Assembly: GCA_934454035.1 (NCBI GenBank)
Contig: CAKSFY010000060.1
Location: forward strand, 1-12,525
Source of the DNA: an uncultured Clostridia bacterium
Lineage (GTDB): Bacteria; Bacillota; Clostridia; UBA1381
Direction of reading: 5' to 3'
Length of the DNA: 12,525 nucleotides
Shown here: in pieces, positions 1 to 7,983 of the stretch
Position numbering within the stretch: the stretch's first letter is position 1
Layout: each line of letters starts with the position of its first letter
Notes under the pieces: model-generated
What the model was told of the DNA's origin: nothing
The model's input: the letters and a program-made list of their open reading frames with translations, nothing else
Database searches by the model: none
Made by a program: the position numbers and the translations under genes

Positions 1-77
1 TGATTTCTGTATAAAAAATAACTGTCCTCATTGGTATTTCTGTTTTTGCCAATATCGCTTAATGCACCTATTCTCAA
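1..77 (-). CDS. prpC: PP2C-family Ser/Thr protein phosphatase, N-terminal fragment
   Basis: Only the first 25 codons are inside the window; the gene continues past base 1. The visible peptide begins MRIGALSDIGKNRNTNED, which carries the N-terminal PP2C signature (SD-x-G-x2-R-x2-NED); in this family the Asp of NED helps bind the catalytic metals. The start is TTG at 77-75, chosen because the ribosome site GAGGTGA (91-85) lies 7 nt upstream and no ATG is available. That site overlaps the rlmN stop codon, so the two genes are probably translationally coupled. In Bacillus the same position holds prpC/stp, followed by the kinase prkC; the phosphatase reverses Ser/Thr phosphorylation by the PASTA kinase. 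The kinase is not visible here. The family call is firm for so short a fragment because both motif and gene order agree. Confidence 0.82.
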   Translation of the reverse strand, partial: MRIGALSDIGKNRNTNEDSYFLYRN

Positions 78-84
78 GATTCCG

Positions 85-1128
85 TCACCTCATTTCATTT
101 TTTTCATCATCTATTACTTTTTTTCTGAGCTGTCCGCAGGATGCACTTATATCACTGCCCAATTTCCGCCTGACAGTTGCATTCATTCCTAATTTTTCAA
201 GATAATCCCTGAAATGCTTTATTTTCTCTTGAGTACCCTTTTTGTAGTTCCTCTCTTTAACCGCATTTACCGGGATTAAATTTATATGACACATTATTCC
301 CTTAAGCAAATGTACAAGCTCTCTCGCATTTTCATCGCTGTCATTCACTTCGGAAATAAGAGCATATTCGAAGCTTATTCGCCTGCCTGTAACACTCTGA
401 TAGTTCTTGCAGGCATCAATCAGAATTTCAATCGGATACTTTTTATTGACCGGCATAATTGATGAGCGAATTTCATTATTCGGAGCATGCAGAGATATCG
501 AAAGCGTAATCGGGAGGTTTTCCTCAGCCAGTTTTTTTATTTTATCCGCTAGTCCGCATGTCGAAAGTGAAATATGCCGGTATCCTATACATATACCGTC
601 CGGGTTATTAACATTATGTAAAAATTTAACTACATTATCGTAATTGTCAAGCGGTTCTCCAATGCCCATCATTACAATATTACTTATTCTCTCTCCTATA
701 TCCTTTTGAGCAAAAATGACCTGATTAAGTATTTCTCCCGGAGTAAGACTCCGATAAAGACCTCCTATGGTAGATGCACAGAAACCGCATCCCATGCGGC
801 ATCCGACCTGAGATGAAATACATATTGTTATTCCGTGTTTATATCGCATGATAACGCTTTCTATACAATTACCGTCCTCCAGCTCAAACAAATATTTAAC
901 GGTTCCGTCAAGCTTTGACACATACTTTTCTCTGATTTTCAGCCTTGAAACAAAAGCCGTTTCTGAAAGCTTGCTTTTTGTATTTTTTGATAAATTTGTC
1001 ATTTCATCAAAGCTTTCAGCACCGGCATGAAGCCATTTAAAAATTTGCTTTGCTCTGAATTTAGGCTCGCCTAGTTCAAGTATTAAATTTTCCAGTTCCT
1101 CATATTCCAAGTCCTTTAAATCAATCAC
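85..1128 (-). CDS. rlmN: Dual-specificity RNA methyltransferase RlmN (radical SAM)
   Basis: Family members methylate C2 of A2503 in 23S rRNA and of A37 in some tRNAs by radical SAM chemistry with a methyl-Cys intermediate. The 347-residue protein has the expected full length. The cluster-binding CxxxCxxC is at C110, C114 and C117. The two mechanistic cysteines are also present: C103, in the CISSQVGC stretch seven residues before the cluster motif, and C331, in SCGQLR near the C-terminus. These correspond to C118 and C355 of the E. coli enzyme. A MGIGEPLDN segment (about 154-162) is the conserved SAM-site GEP motif. The start is GTG, one base after the rsmB stop, with AAGGTG inside the last rsmB codons as ribosome site. 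The position between rsmB and the phosphatase gene is the classical Firmicutes order. No oddities in the protein. Confidence 0.97.
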   Translation of the reverse strand: MIDLKDLEYEELENLILELGEPKFRAKQIFKWLHAGAESFDEMTNLSKNTKSKLSETAFVSRLKIREKYVSKLDGTVKYLFELEDGNCIESVIMRYKHGITICISSQVGCRMGCGFCASTIGGLYRSLTPGEILNQVIFAQKDIGERISNIVMMGIGEPLDNYDNVVKFLHNVNNPDGICIGYRHISLSTCGLADKIKKLAEENLPITLSISLHAPNNEIRSSIMPVNKKYPIEILIDACKNYQSVTGRRISFEYALISEVNDSDENARELVHLLKGIMCHINLIPVNAVKERNYKKGTQEKIKHFRDYLEKLGMNATVRRKLGSDISASCGQLRKKVIDDEKNEMR

Positions 1129-1129
1129 T

Positions 1130-2419
1130 TTAACGCACCTTTTTCAATTTTGCCATAAAAAATCCGTCTGTTCCGTCTATGTTCGGGTAAAGAGTCACAT
1201 ATCCTTTTTTGGCGGTTTCCTTCGGCAGATATTTTTCTATATTAACAGCCTCAAAATCATCATTGTCTTTCAAAAACTTTTCAACAACGTCCTCATTCTC
1301 GCATCGCTCAATCGTACAGGTACTGTAAACCAGCACACCTCCCGGTTTTAAGTAACGCCCTGCATTGGCTAAAATTTTATATTGAATTTCCGAAAGGTTA
1401 TTATTCTTTTTATAATGCATTTTAAGCTCCGGCTTTTTTCTTATAATCCCGAGCCCTGAGCAAGGGACATCCGCAATAATTCGGTCCGCACATTCTTTGT
1501 ATTTTTCATCAAACACACATGCATCACCGACCGCTGCCGATATAATATCTATCCCAAGCCTTTCTGCATTTTCCTCAATAAGCTTGATTTTATGCTTATG
1601 AATATCAAATGACAAGACTTTCCCCGAGTTATTCATAAGCTGGGCTATATATGTCGATTTGCCTCCCGGAGCCGCACATAAATCCATAATGCATTCACCC
1701 GGTTTCGGCTCCAGTATTTCGCAAGCAAGCATAGCTGCCTCGTCCTGGACAGTTATGAGTCCTTGATTATATTCATTAGATTGAGCTACATCAAAGCCGT
1801 CTGTTATCAAAGCACATTTTGATATTTTGCCTTTTTTCGCACCCGGGAGTGTCATTAGCAGCTCATCGGCATTTGCCTTCAGTGTATTTACTCTGACGCA
1901 CATAGGTGCAATTTCATTCATTGCCGACATCAGACCGCATGCGTCTTTCTCACCAAATTCATCAATCCATTCTTTTGCCAGTTCTTTCGGAAAAGAATAA
2001 TCAAACGCAATTTGCAAAAGCCTGTCTTTTGGCTCGGAAATTCCTTTCCTTGAAATATTTCGTAAAACAGCGTTTACAAAACCGGTGCTTTTGGCACCAT
2101 ACTTTTTAGCAAGTTTGACGCTCTCGTTAACCGCTGCGCTTTCCGGAATTTTATCCATATACAAAAGCTGATAAATACCCAGCTTTAAAATAAGAAGAAT
2201 ATACTTTGATATTTTTTTTATTTTCACACTCGAAAATTCGGATATAATACATTCCAGCGTATAATCTCTCTGCAAAACTCCGTATACAAGTGCAGTCGCA
2301 AGTGCTTTATCCTTTTTCGAAAGTTCCGATGCCGCAAGCATATTTTTCAGTTCTATATTTGAATAAGCGCCCTCATATTCAATTTTATAAAGAGTCAAAA
2401 GCGCAGTATTTCTCGCCAA
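1130..2419 (-). CDS. rsmB: 16S rRNA (cytosine-967 C5) methyltransferase RsmB
   Basis: RsmB methylates C967 of 16S rRNA (E. coli numbering) using SAM. Residues 1 to about 125 form the NusB-like helical RNA-binding domain, with VYGVLQR, YQLLYMDKIP and FVNAVLRN typical of it. The Rossmann methyltransferase domain follows, with SAM motif I DLCAAPGGKS (246-255), motif IV DVPCSGLG (317-324, C320) and motif VI STCT (366-369), in which C368 is the expected nucleophile. It ends with the usual GTDGFFMAKL. At 429 residues it is full length. The start is TTG; the ribosome site AAGGCGG lies in the last codons of the zinc protease gene, whose stop is one base upstream, so translation is likely coupled. The NusB-plus-methyltransferase architecture makes the assignment secure. 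Confidence 0.96.
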   Translation of the reverse strand: MARNTALLTLYKIEYEGAYSNIELKNMLAASELSKKDKALATALVYGVLQRDYTLECIISEFSSVKIKKISKYILLILKLGIYQLLYMDKIPESAAVNESVKLAKKYGAKSTGFVNAVLRNISRKGISEPKDRLLQIAFDYSFPKELAKEWIDEFGEKDACGLMSAMNEIAPMCVRVNTLKANADELLMTLPGAKKGKISKCALITDGFDVAQSNEYNQGLITVQDEAAMLACEILEPKPGECIMDLCAAPGGKSTYIAQLMNNSGKVLSFDIHKHKIKLIEENAERLGIDIISAAVGDACVFDEKYKECADRIIADVPCSGLGIIRKKPELKMHYKKNNNLSEIQYKILANAGRYLKPGGVLVYSTCTIERCENEDVVEKFLKDNDDFEAVNIEKYLPKETAKKGYVTLYPNIDGTDGFFMAKLKKVR

Positions 2420-2420
2420 A

Positions 2421-3119
2421 CTAATCCCGCCTTCTGTTATTAAAAATCAAAAGAAGTCTCAAAAGCTGCAATGCAGTCGATGCCACAGAAGCAACATATG
2501 TCATGGCGGCAGCCTTTAATACCTTTTTTGCCTGTCCTACTTCCTTATCGGACAACATACCGGTCGAATCCAATATTTTCAGCGCTCTGCCGCTTGCATT
2601 AAATTCTACCGGCAGGGTAACCAGCTGAAACAGGAGCACTGCCGAAAACAAAAGTATTCCCGTCAATGCCAAACGTTCATTACTTAAAATCAATCCTATT
2701 ATAAAAACAGGCATTGAAAGTGTTGAACCGATATTCGCAATAGGAATCACGGCATTTCTCATTTTAATCGGTTTATAGCCTACTGAATGCTGAATTGCAT
2801 GCCCTGCCTCATGTGCGGCAACTCCTATTGCCGCCACAGAGGTTGAATAAAATGTTGCATCCGACAATCTGATAACGTTTGACCGCGGGTCAAAGTGATC
2901 GGTCAAATCACCTGCAACATGCTCTATCGCAATATTATAAAGTCCGTTTCTGTCCAATATTTCACGTGCCGCGTCTCTGCCTGTCAGACCTCTTGCATTT
3001 TTTACATTACTGAATCTTGAAAAGGTGCTTTTAACACCATAAGATGCAAACAGCGACAACAAAAAAGCAAAAATAACCAATATATATGTCGGATCATAGA
3101 AACCAAACGGATAACCCAT
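2421..3119 (-). CDS. yugP: Membrane zinc metallopeptidase, YugP family
   Basis: This is a membrane protease of the neutral zinc metallopeptidase type (Zn_peptidase_2 family). With the ATG start it has 232 residues. A hydrophobic segment is at about 11-28, the zinc motif HEAGH at 103-107, then two long hydrophobic stretches (about 124-146 and 151-170), a conserved LPVEFNAS in which the Glu is a candidate third ligand, and a C-terminal hydrophobic segment (about 206-226). The open frame reaches a TTG at 3125, but the ribosome site GAAAGG ends at 3130. That leaves 4 nt to the TTG and 10 nt to the ATG, and the GYPFGFYDPTY N-terminus fits the family, so ATG is preferred. The physiological substrate is not known. 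Insertion between fmt and rsmB differs from the Bacillus order; from memory it is seen in other Clostridia. Confidence 0.88.
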   Translation of the reverse strand: MGYPFGFYDPTYILVIFAFLLSLFASYGVKSTFSRFSNVKNARGLTGRDAAREILDRNGLYNIAIEHVAGDLTDHFDPRSNVIRLSDATFYSTSVAAIGVAAHEAGHAIQHSVGYKPIKMRNAVIPIANIGSTLSMPVFIIGLILSNERLALTGILLFSAVLLFQLVTLPVEFNASGRALKILDSTGMLSDKEVGQAKKVLKAAAMTYVASVASTALQLLRLLLIFNNRRRD

Positions 3120-3160
3120 AAACAATCAACCTTTCTTTTTTATTATCCAAATACCTGCTT

Positions 3161-4084
3161 TTATTTTCCTAAAACAGTACCTCTGTCCATTTTGTGTCCG
3201 CGCAAATATTCAGCTGCCGAAAGCCGCTTGCTGCCGGCAAATTGCAGCTCTTTAATTTCAATACCGCCTGTTGCGCATTTCACAACCAGTTTCCCCTCAG
3301 ATTCTTTTATTTCACCGTTTTCTCCGGTATATACTTCATCCGAAACAACAGCCGAATATATTTTCATAGTCTGTCCGTTGTATAAAGTATACGCAATCGG
3401 CCACGAATTCATTCCGCAAATCAGCTTTGATATTCCTTCCGCCGACTTATTCCAGTCTATCTGTGCCATTTCTTTTGTAATCATGGGAGCATGAGTCGCA
3501 GCATTGTTATCCTGCGGAACAGGTGTAATTTCTTTTATATGTGAAATCGTCTCGGATAAAACATCCGCCCCAAGCTGCGCCATTCTTTCAAAAAGCTGCT
3601 CGGAGGTTTCATATTTTCCTATTTCAATTTCTTTTTTTAAGAGCATATCACCTGTATCGACACCTTTATCCATTTTCATGGTTGTTACCCCGGTGATTCT
3701 GTCGCCGTTAATAACCGCCCATTGAATCGGTGCCGCTCCCCTATACTTCGGCAGAAGTGAGCCGTGCATATTAATGCAGCCGTATTTCGGATAATCAAGC
3801 ACATAATCGGGCAAAATTTTCCCATATGCAACAACCGCAATCAAATCCGGTGAAAGCATTTCAAGTACTTCTTTAAGCTCCCCGTTTTTAAGCTTTTCGG
3901 GCTGGTATACCGGGATTCCTGCTTCCTGTGCGGCAAGCTTGGTCTCGGGCGGAGTTAAAATCTGTTTTCTTCCCCTCGGCTTATCCGGCTGCGTTACAAC
4001 CCCCACAACATCAAATCCGTCCTTAATCAGCTGCTTAAGCGATACCGCCGCAATATCCGGTGTTCCCATAAAAAGAATTTTCAA
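3161..4084 (-). CDS. fmt: Methionyl-tRNA formyltransferase
   Basis: The enzyme transfers formyl from 10-formyl-tetrahydrofolate to Met-tRNA(fMet) for initiation. At 307 residues it has normal length. The formyltransferase domain begins MKILFMGTPD and has the catalytic triad N105, H107 and D143 within NMHGSLLPKYRGAAPIQW and MDKGVDTGDM, equivalent to N106, H108 and D144 of E. coli. The C-terminal OB-like domain that contacts tRNA starts near 205 (QIDWNKSAEGI). The start is TTG, with a strong GGGAGG ribosome site 8 nt upstream in the 16-nt gap after def. The def-fmt pair is functionally linked: Fmt adds the formyl group and deformylase removes it. A 41-nt gap separates fmt from the zinc protease gene; I see no terminator or convincing promoter there. 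Confidence 0.97.
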   Translation of the reverse strand: MKILFMGTPDIAAVSLKQLIKDGFDVVGVVTQPDKPRGRKQILTPPETKLAAQEAGIPVYQPEKLKNGELKEVLEMLSPDLIAVVAYGKILPDYVLDYPKYGCINMHGSLLPKYRGAAPIQWAVINGDRITGVTTMKMDKGVDTGDMLLKKEIEIGKYETSEQLFERMAQLGADVLSETISHIKEITPVPQDNNAATHAPMITKEMAQIDWNKSAEGISKLICGMNSWPIAYTLYNGQTMKIYSAVVSDEVYTGENGEIKESEGKLVVKCATGGIEIKELQFAGSKRLSAAEYLRGHKMDRGTVLGK

Positions 4085-4100
4085 GCAGAATTCCTCCCAA

Positions 4101-4553
4101 TTATTGTTCTATATATCTGATTACTCTATCCAAAAACAGTTTCCCGTCAAGGTGTTCCAGTTCATGGCAAAAAGCTCTTGCGAGCAAATCTTCTCCGTCT
4201 TTTTCGAAAAAGTTTCCGTTTCTGTCCTGCGCCCTTACCGTAACATTTTTCGGACGCTCAACCTCTCCGAAAACTCCCGGCACACTGAGACAGCCTTCGC
4301 TGCCTGTCTGCGTACCGCTTTCCTTTATGATAATTGGATTTACAAGCTCTATTCTCTCGTCTCCGACATCGATTACTACTGCACGCTTTAAAATTCCCAC
4401 CTGCGGTGCAGCAAGCCCCACTCCGTTATTTTTCTGCATTGTTTCATACATATCATCAAGCAATATTGCAAGCTTGTTATCAAAATTCTTAACTTCCTTG
4501 CACTTTTTCAAAAGGATTTCATCGCCCTTTTGTCTTATTTCTCTTATAGCCAT
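4101..4553 (-). CDS. def: Peptide deformylase
   Basis: The enzyme removes the N-formyl group from nascent proteins and is a metal-dependent hydrolase. With the ATG at 4553 it has 150 residues, a typical size. All three family motifs are present: GVGLAAPQ (44-51), EGCLS (86-90, metal ligand C88) and HELEH (130-134, two His ligands and the catalytic Glu). The open frame extends upstream to a TTG at 4571, but the ribosome site AAAAGGAG (4568-4561) lies between that TTG and the ATG, 7 nt before the ATG, and the conserved protein starts MAIREIRQKGD. The gene begins 14 nt after the priA stop and is followed by fmt, as in most bacteria. Confidence 0.97.
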   Translation of the reverse strand: MAIREIRQKGDEILLKKCKEVKNFDNKLAILLDDMYETMQKNNGVGLAAPQVGILKRAVVIDVGDERIELVNPIIIKESGTQTGSEGCLSVPGVFGEVERPKNVTVRAQDRNGNFFEKDGEDLLARAFCHELEHLDGKLFLDRVIRYIEQ

Positions 4554-4567
4554 TTTACCGCTCCTTT

Positions 4568-7006
4568 TCAAACAATCCCGTTCGGATTTTTATCTATAAT
4601 AACGGAAACACGCTTATATGCCGGATTCATAAGACATTTTTGCCTTGCATCCTCCAAAACAGTATTAAGCGCATCCGAGTTATCGCATTTTAAAACAATT
4701 TGCCGTCTGTATTTATTCTTTATCTTTGAAACAGCAGACGGTATCGGTCCCAAAATTTTGACATTCGCATCTCGGTCAAGTGATATCTGCAGCTGTTTTG
4801 TATAGAAATTCGCAGCCTGTGCCGCAGCCATTTCATTTACCGAAGTAAACATTATCAGAATCATTTCGCAGAACGGAGGATACAAAAGTGCTTTGCGCAT
4901 TAGTATTTCCGAATCAAAAAATCTTTTATAATCATGCTTTTTTGTGCATATAATTGAATCATTATCGGGCGAATATGTCTGAATAATCGCTCTGCCCGGT
5001 TTCTGTGCTCTCCCTGCTCTTCCTGTCACCTGTTCAAGAACAGAAAAACTCTTCTCTGCTGCTCTGTAATCGTCCAGATTCAGCATAACATCCGCCGAAA
5101 TAACACCTACAAGAGTTATATTTTCAAAATCAAGACCTTTGGCAACCATTTGTGTGCCTATTAATATATCAATTTTCTTTTTTTCAAATTCATTCAGTAT
5201 TTTCTCATGCGCATACTTTCTGCCTGTCGTATCAACATCCATTCGAATTGTGGTTGCATTCGGAAAAAGTTTGTGAATTTCCTCCTCAACCTTTTGCGTT
5301 CCTCCGCCGAAATATCTTATATATTTGCTGCCGCAGGAAGGACATACCTCATAATTTTCATGCGTATAGCCGCAATAGTGGCATTTCAGCTTATCGGAAA
5401 ATTTATGATATGTAAGCGATATACTGCATGACGGACATCTTGCAACAAAGCCGCAGCTTCTGCACGATACAAAAGTTGAAAAACCTCGCCTGTTCAAAAA
5501 CAAAATCGTCTGCTGCTTATTTTGCAGATTTTTTTCTATTTCCTCTGCCAGTTGTCTGCTGAAAATAGATTTATTGCCATCCTCAAGTTCTTTCCTCATA
5601 TCAACAACCGATACTTCCGGCATTTCCGCTTTTTCGTTTGCTCTTTCTGTGAGTTCAAGCAGCATGTATTCGCCTTTTTTTGCTTTATAATAGCTTCCGA
5701 CCGACGGAGTCGCCGAAGCAAGCACCAACGGCGCGTTATGCTGAGCCGCTCTGAACGCGGCGACCTCATGAGTATCATATCGAGGAGTCATTTCCGACTT
5801 ATATGTCTGCTCATGCTCCTCGTCCATAATTATTATGCCTATATTATCGCAAGGAGCAAAAACTGCCGATCTTGCTCCGATTATAATATCAGCCATGCCC
5901 ATTTTTATCCGTTTCCATTGATCATACCTTTCACCGAGCGAAAGACCGCTGTGCAATACCGCAACCCTTTCTCCGAATCTGCTGATAAACCGATTCATTG
6001 TCTGTGGAGTCAGTGAAATTTCAGGGACTAAAACAATTGCCTGTCTGCCGTTTTCAATCACTCTTTTAATCGAATTCATGAACACTTCCGTTTTACCGCT
6101 GCCCGTAACACCGTGCAGCAGTACAGTTTCGTTTTTACCGGCAGTAACAAGCTCTCCTATCTTTTCGGCCGCATACTGCTGTTGCTTATTAAGTATCGGC
6201 GGAAAGCTTTTTTTTATCTCGGTCAACACCTCAGGTTGTCTCAAAACTGTAATATTCTTGAGTACAATAAGCCCTTTTTTTTCGAGCATATTGACGGTAT
6301 TATAGCTGCACCCGGCAAACTTTACCAAATCTGACACAGCAATAAATTCATTTCCGGCAAGAATATCAAGAATTTTTGCCTGAGCAAATGCTCTGCTTTT
6401 ATACAGATTATCGATTTCATCATTCAAATCAGCCTCATCAATATTAATCGATGCGACACGCAAAAGCTTATCTCTTACTTTGGATTGCTCTCTGAATTCT
6501 TTTTTTAATATACCGGCTTCACACATTTTTGCAATCTGTGATTTAATATTTGTTTCAAAGAACTGCATAAAGTAGTTTATTTCACATGCGCCGCCGTTAT
6601 CTTCAAGGATTTCGACTATTTTTTTCTGAGTTTTCGACCTCATAGGAATGTTTTTATCTGATATTATTATCCATTCATCGGGATTTGCTGCAGTCCCGGC
6701 AGGCGTTACTGTCCGCAATATATCAATAAAAGAGCATAAATATCTCTCACGCATCCAATAAACAAGCTTGAGCATTTTTTCATCAAATACCGGCATACCG
6801 TCGTCTGCCGAAAGAATATTTTTTAAATTTGTCGCACGTGAATTTTCGCACAGTTTAAACACATAGGCTTCTCTTTCGCGATTACCTCTGCCGAACGGCA
6901 CAATTACCTTGCTGCCTACTTCTACATTCATCTCAACCGGCACATTATAATCATAAAGCTTATCAACTGCACCCGCATTATGATTTACTATAACCTGTGC
7001 GATCAT
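4568..7006 (-). CDS. priA: Primosomal protein N' (replication restart helicase PriA)
   Basis: PriA is a superfamily 2 3'-5' DNA helicase that recognises stalled forks and reloads the replisome. The 812-residue protein has the N-terminal 3'-DNA-binding domain (about 1-100), a winged-helix region (about 125-260), then the helicase core: Walker A GVTGSGKT (299-306), DEEH box (395-398), ASATPS (430-435), RMDVDTT (588-594), GTQMVAKGLDF (617-627) and the arginine-finger motif QVTGRAGR (659-666). Eight cysteines of the zinc-binding insert are present at C515, C518, C524, C527, C542, C545, C555 and C558. No inactivating change is seen. The ATG start has only a weak purine-rich site nearby. In Bacillus coaBC precedes priA; here a 49-nt spacer with a hairpin follows rpoZ instead. 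Confidence 0.97.
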   Translation of the reverse strand: MIAQVIVNHNAGAVDKLYDYNVPVEMNVEVGSKVIVPFGRGNREREAYVFKLCENSRATNLKNILSADDGMPVFDEKMLKLVYWMRERYLCSFIDILRTVTPAGTAANPDEWIIISDKNIPMRSKTQKKIVEILEDNGGACEINYFMQFFETNIKSQIAKMCEAGILKKEFREQSKVRDKLLRVASINIDEADLNDEIDNLYKSRAFAQAKILDILAGNEFIAVSDLVKFAGCSYNTVNMLEKKGLIVLKNITVLRQPEVLTEIKKSFPPILNKQQQYAAEKIGELVTAGKNETVLLHGVTGSGKTEVFMNSIKRVIENGRQAIVLVPEISLTPQTMNRFISRFGERVAVLHSGLSLGERYDQWKRIKMGMADIIIGARSAVFAPCDNIGIIIMDEEHEQTYKSEMTPRYDTHEVAAFRAAQHNAPLVLASATPSVGSYYKAKKGEYMLLELTERANEKAEMPEVSVVDMRKELEDGNKSIFSRQLAEEIEKNLQNKQQTILFLNRRGFSTFVSCRSCGFVARCPSCSISLTYHKFSDKLKCHYCGYTHENYEVCPSCGSKYIRYFGGGTQKVEEEIHKLFPNATTIRMDVDTTGRKYAHEKILNEFEKKKIDILIGTQMVAKGLDFENITLVGVISADVMLNLDDYRAAEKSFSVLEQVTGRAGRAQKPGRAIIQTYSPDNDSIICTKKHDYKRFFDSEILMRKALLYPPFCEMILIMFTSVNEMAAAQAANFYTKQLQISLDRDANVKILGPIPSAVSKIKNKYRRQIVLKCDNSDALNTVLEDARQKCLMNPAYKRVSVIIDKNPNGIV

Positions 7007-7028
7007 GCCGCTTCTTCAATCCTTTCGT

Positions 7029-7055
7029 CAGGCAAACAGCAATTTCTGCTGCCTG
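7029..7055 (-). other. Hairpin in the rpoZ-priA spacer
   Basis: The inverted repeat CAGGCA / TGCCTG (6 bp) encloses a second CAG/CTG stem with a 6-nt loop. It begins immediately after the rpoZ stop codon. No run of U follows on the minus-strand transcript, so it is not a standard terminator. It may be a processing, stabilising or partial attenuation structure between rpoZ and priA. It sits where coaBC lies in related operons. Confidence 0.4.
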
Positions 7056-7400
7056 TTATTCTGCATCTTCAAGCTTATTTTCTTCCTTGCCGGCGTCAAT
7101 CTCATCAAGATTTACGGCGTCATCCTTTATATTTTCAGTATAAAATGTATCCTCGTTATAGCAGCGTTCTCTGCGGATATAACCTACCTTGCCCGAAGCA
7201 ACTTCTTCAACCGCAACCGATACCGCCTTTTTTGAACCGCACGGAACCAGTCCCTCTGCATTTTTACCTATCATTCTTGCACGCTTTGCAACCATTGTAA
7301 CAAGCGTATATCTTGAATCGACACATCTGGAAAGGGTTGTAATTCCCGGCTTAATCATAATATCCGGCTCGTCATTTCTTTTTAAACTAGATCTTCTCAT
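7056..7400 (-). CDS. rpoZ: RNA polymerase omega subunit, N-terminally extended
   Basis: Omega aids folding and assembly of the beta' subunit of RNA polymerase. The family core begins at MIKPGITTL (15-23) and continues with DSRYTLVTMVAKRARMI (28-44), which contains the diagnostic VAKRAR segment, then KAVSVAVEEVASGKV (58-72). The C-terminal tail (about 90-114) is strongly acidic. The chosen ATG gives 114 residues, with 14 extra residues (including RRSSLKR) before the usual start. It is supported by GGAG 10 nt upstream, whereas the internal ATG at 7358 has no good ribosome site; the shorter 100-residue form cannot be excluded. The start overlaps the last 14 nt of gmk, suggesting translational coupling. 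The gmk-rpoZ order is classical. Confidence 0.9.
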   Translation of the reverse strand: MRRSSLKRNDEPDIMIKPGITTLSRCVDSRYTLVTMVAKRARMIGKNAEGLVPCGSKKAVSVAVEEVASGKVGYIRRERCYNEDTFYTENIKDDAVNLDEIDAGKEENKLEDAE

Positions 7401-7983
7401 TTAATAATCTCTCCAATTCTAAAATTTTTTCATTTCTTGCATGCATAATGCTCAAAATATGCTCTACGCATGCGTCAAGACTGTCATTAACCACAATTTC
7501 GTTATACTTAGGTGCCTGATTTATTTCCCACGCCGCAGCGTCCAATCTTGCTTTTATTTGTTCTTCTGTTTCTCTGCCTCTTTCGGAAAGCCTTTTTTTA
7601 AGCTCCTTCATTGACGGAGGAATTAAAAATATTAAAATTGCCTCCGGCATAAGCTGCTTAACCTTTAATGCGCCCTGCGGCTCTATTTCCAATAAAACAT
7701 TTTTACCCTCATTCAAGAGTGACTCAACATTTTTTTTCGGAGTTCCGTAGTAATTGCCGCTGTATTCTGCCCACTCAAGCATTTGATTGTTTTTTATCAT
7801 ATTTTCAAACTGCGTGCGCGTCACATAATTATATGTTACACCCTCAGTTTCGTTATTACGCCGGTCCCGTGATGTCGCGGAAACAGACAGATATATTTTT
7901 TCCTTTTTCAGGATTTCTTCGCATACTGTGCCCTTGCCTGTCCCTGAAGGACCGGAAATCACAAAAAGATTACCCTTGTTCAT
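7387..7983 (-). CDS. gmk: Guanylate kinase
   Basis: The enzyme phosphorylates GMP to GDP with ATP in purine salvage and synthesis. The 198-residue protein starts MNKGNLFVISGPSGTGKGT, with the P-loop GPSGTGKG at about 10-17. The GMP-binding segment (SATSRDRRNNETEGVTYNYV, about 35-54), the WAEYSGNYYGTP stretch and an LLEIEPQG segment follow. The last is usually LEIDVQG in the family, so EPQG is a mild variation. The open frame extends to 8130, but GGAGAGGAG ends 7 nt before this ATG and upstream residues show no family similarity. The start overlaps the end of remA by 14 nt, the same length as the gmk-rpoZ overlap. Confidence 0.96.
   Translation of the reverse strand: MNKGNLFVISGPSGTGKGTVCEEILKKEKIYLSVSATSRDRRNNETEGVTYNYVTRTQFENMIKNNQMLEWAEYSGNYYGTPKKNVESLLNEGKNVLLEIEPQGALKVKQLMPEAILIFLIPPSMKELKKRLSERGRETEEQIKARLDAAAWEINQAPKYNEIVVNDSLDACVEHILSIMHARNEKILELERLLNEKI

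Noticed and set aside
3120..3160. Possible internal promoter in the fmt-yugP gap
   Set aside because: A GATAAT-like hexamer is present but no -35 at suitable spacing; the gap is short and A/T-rich.
3939..4391. 150-codon plus-strand open frame spanning the fmt-def junction
   Set aside because: Both underlying minus-strand genes have intact catalytic motifs; the frame is a by-product of them.
5522..6016. 164-codon plus-strand open frame inside priA
   Set aside because: It lies opposite the conserved helicase core, including Walker motifs, and its composition looks like the complement of coding sequence.
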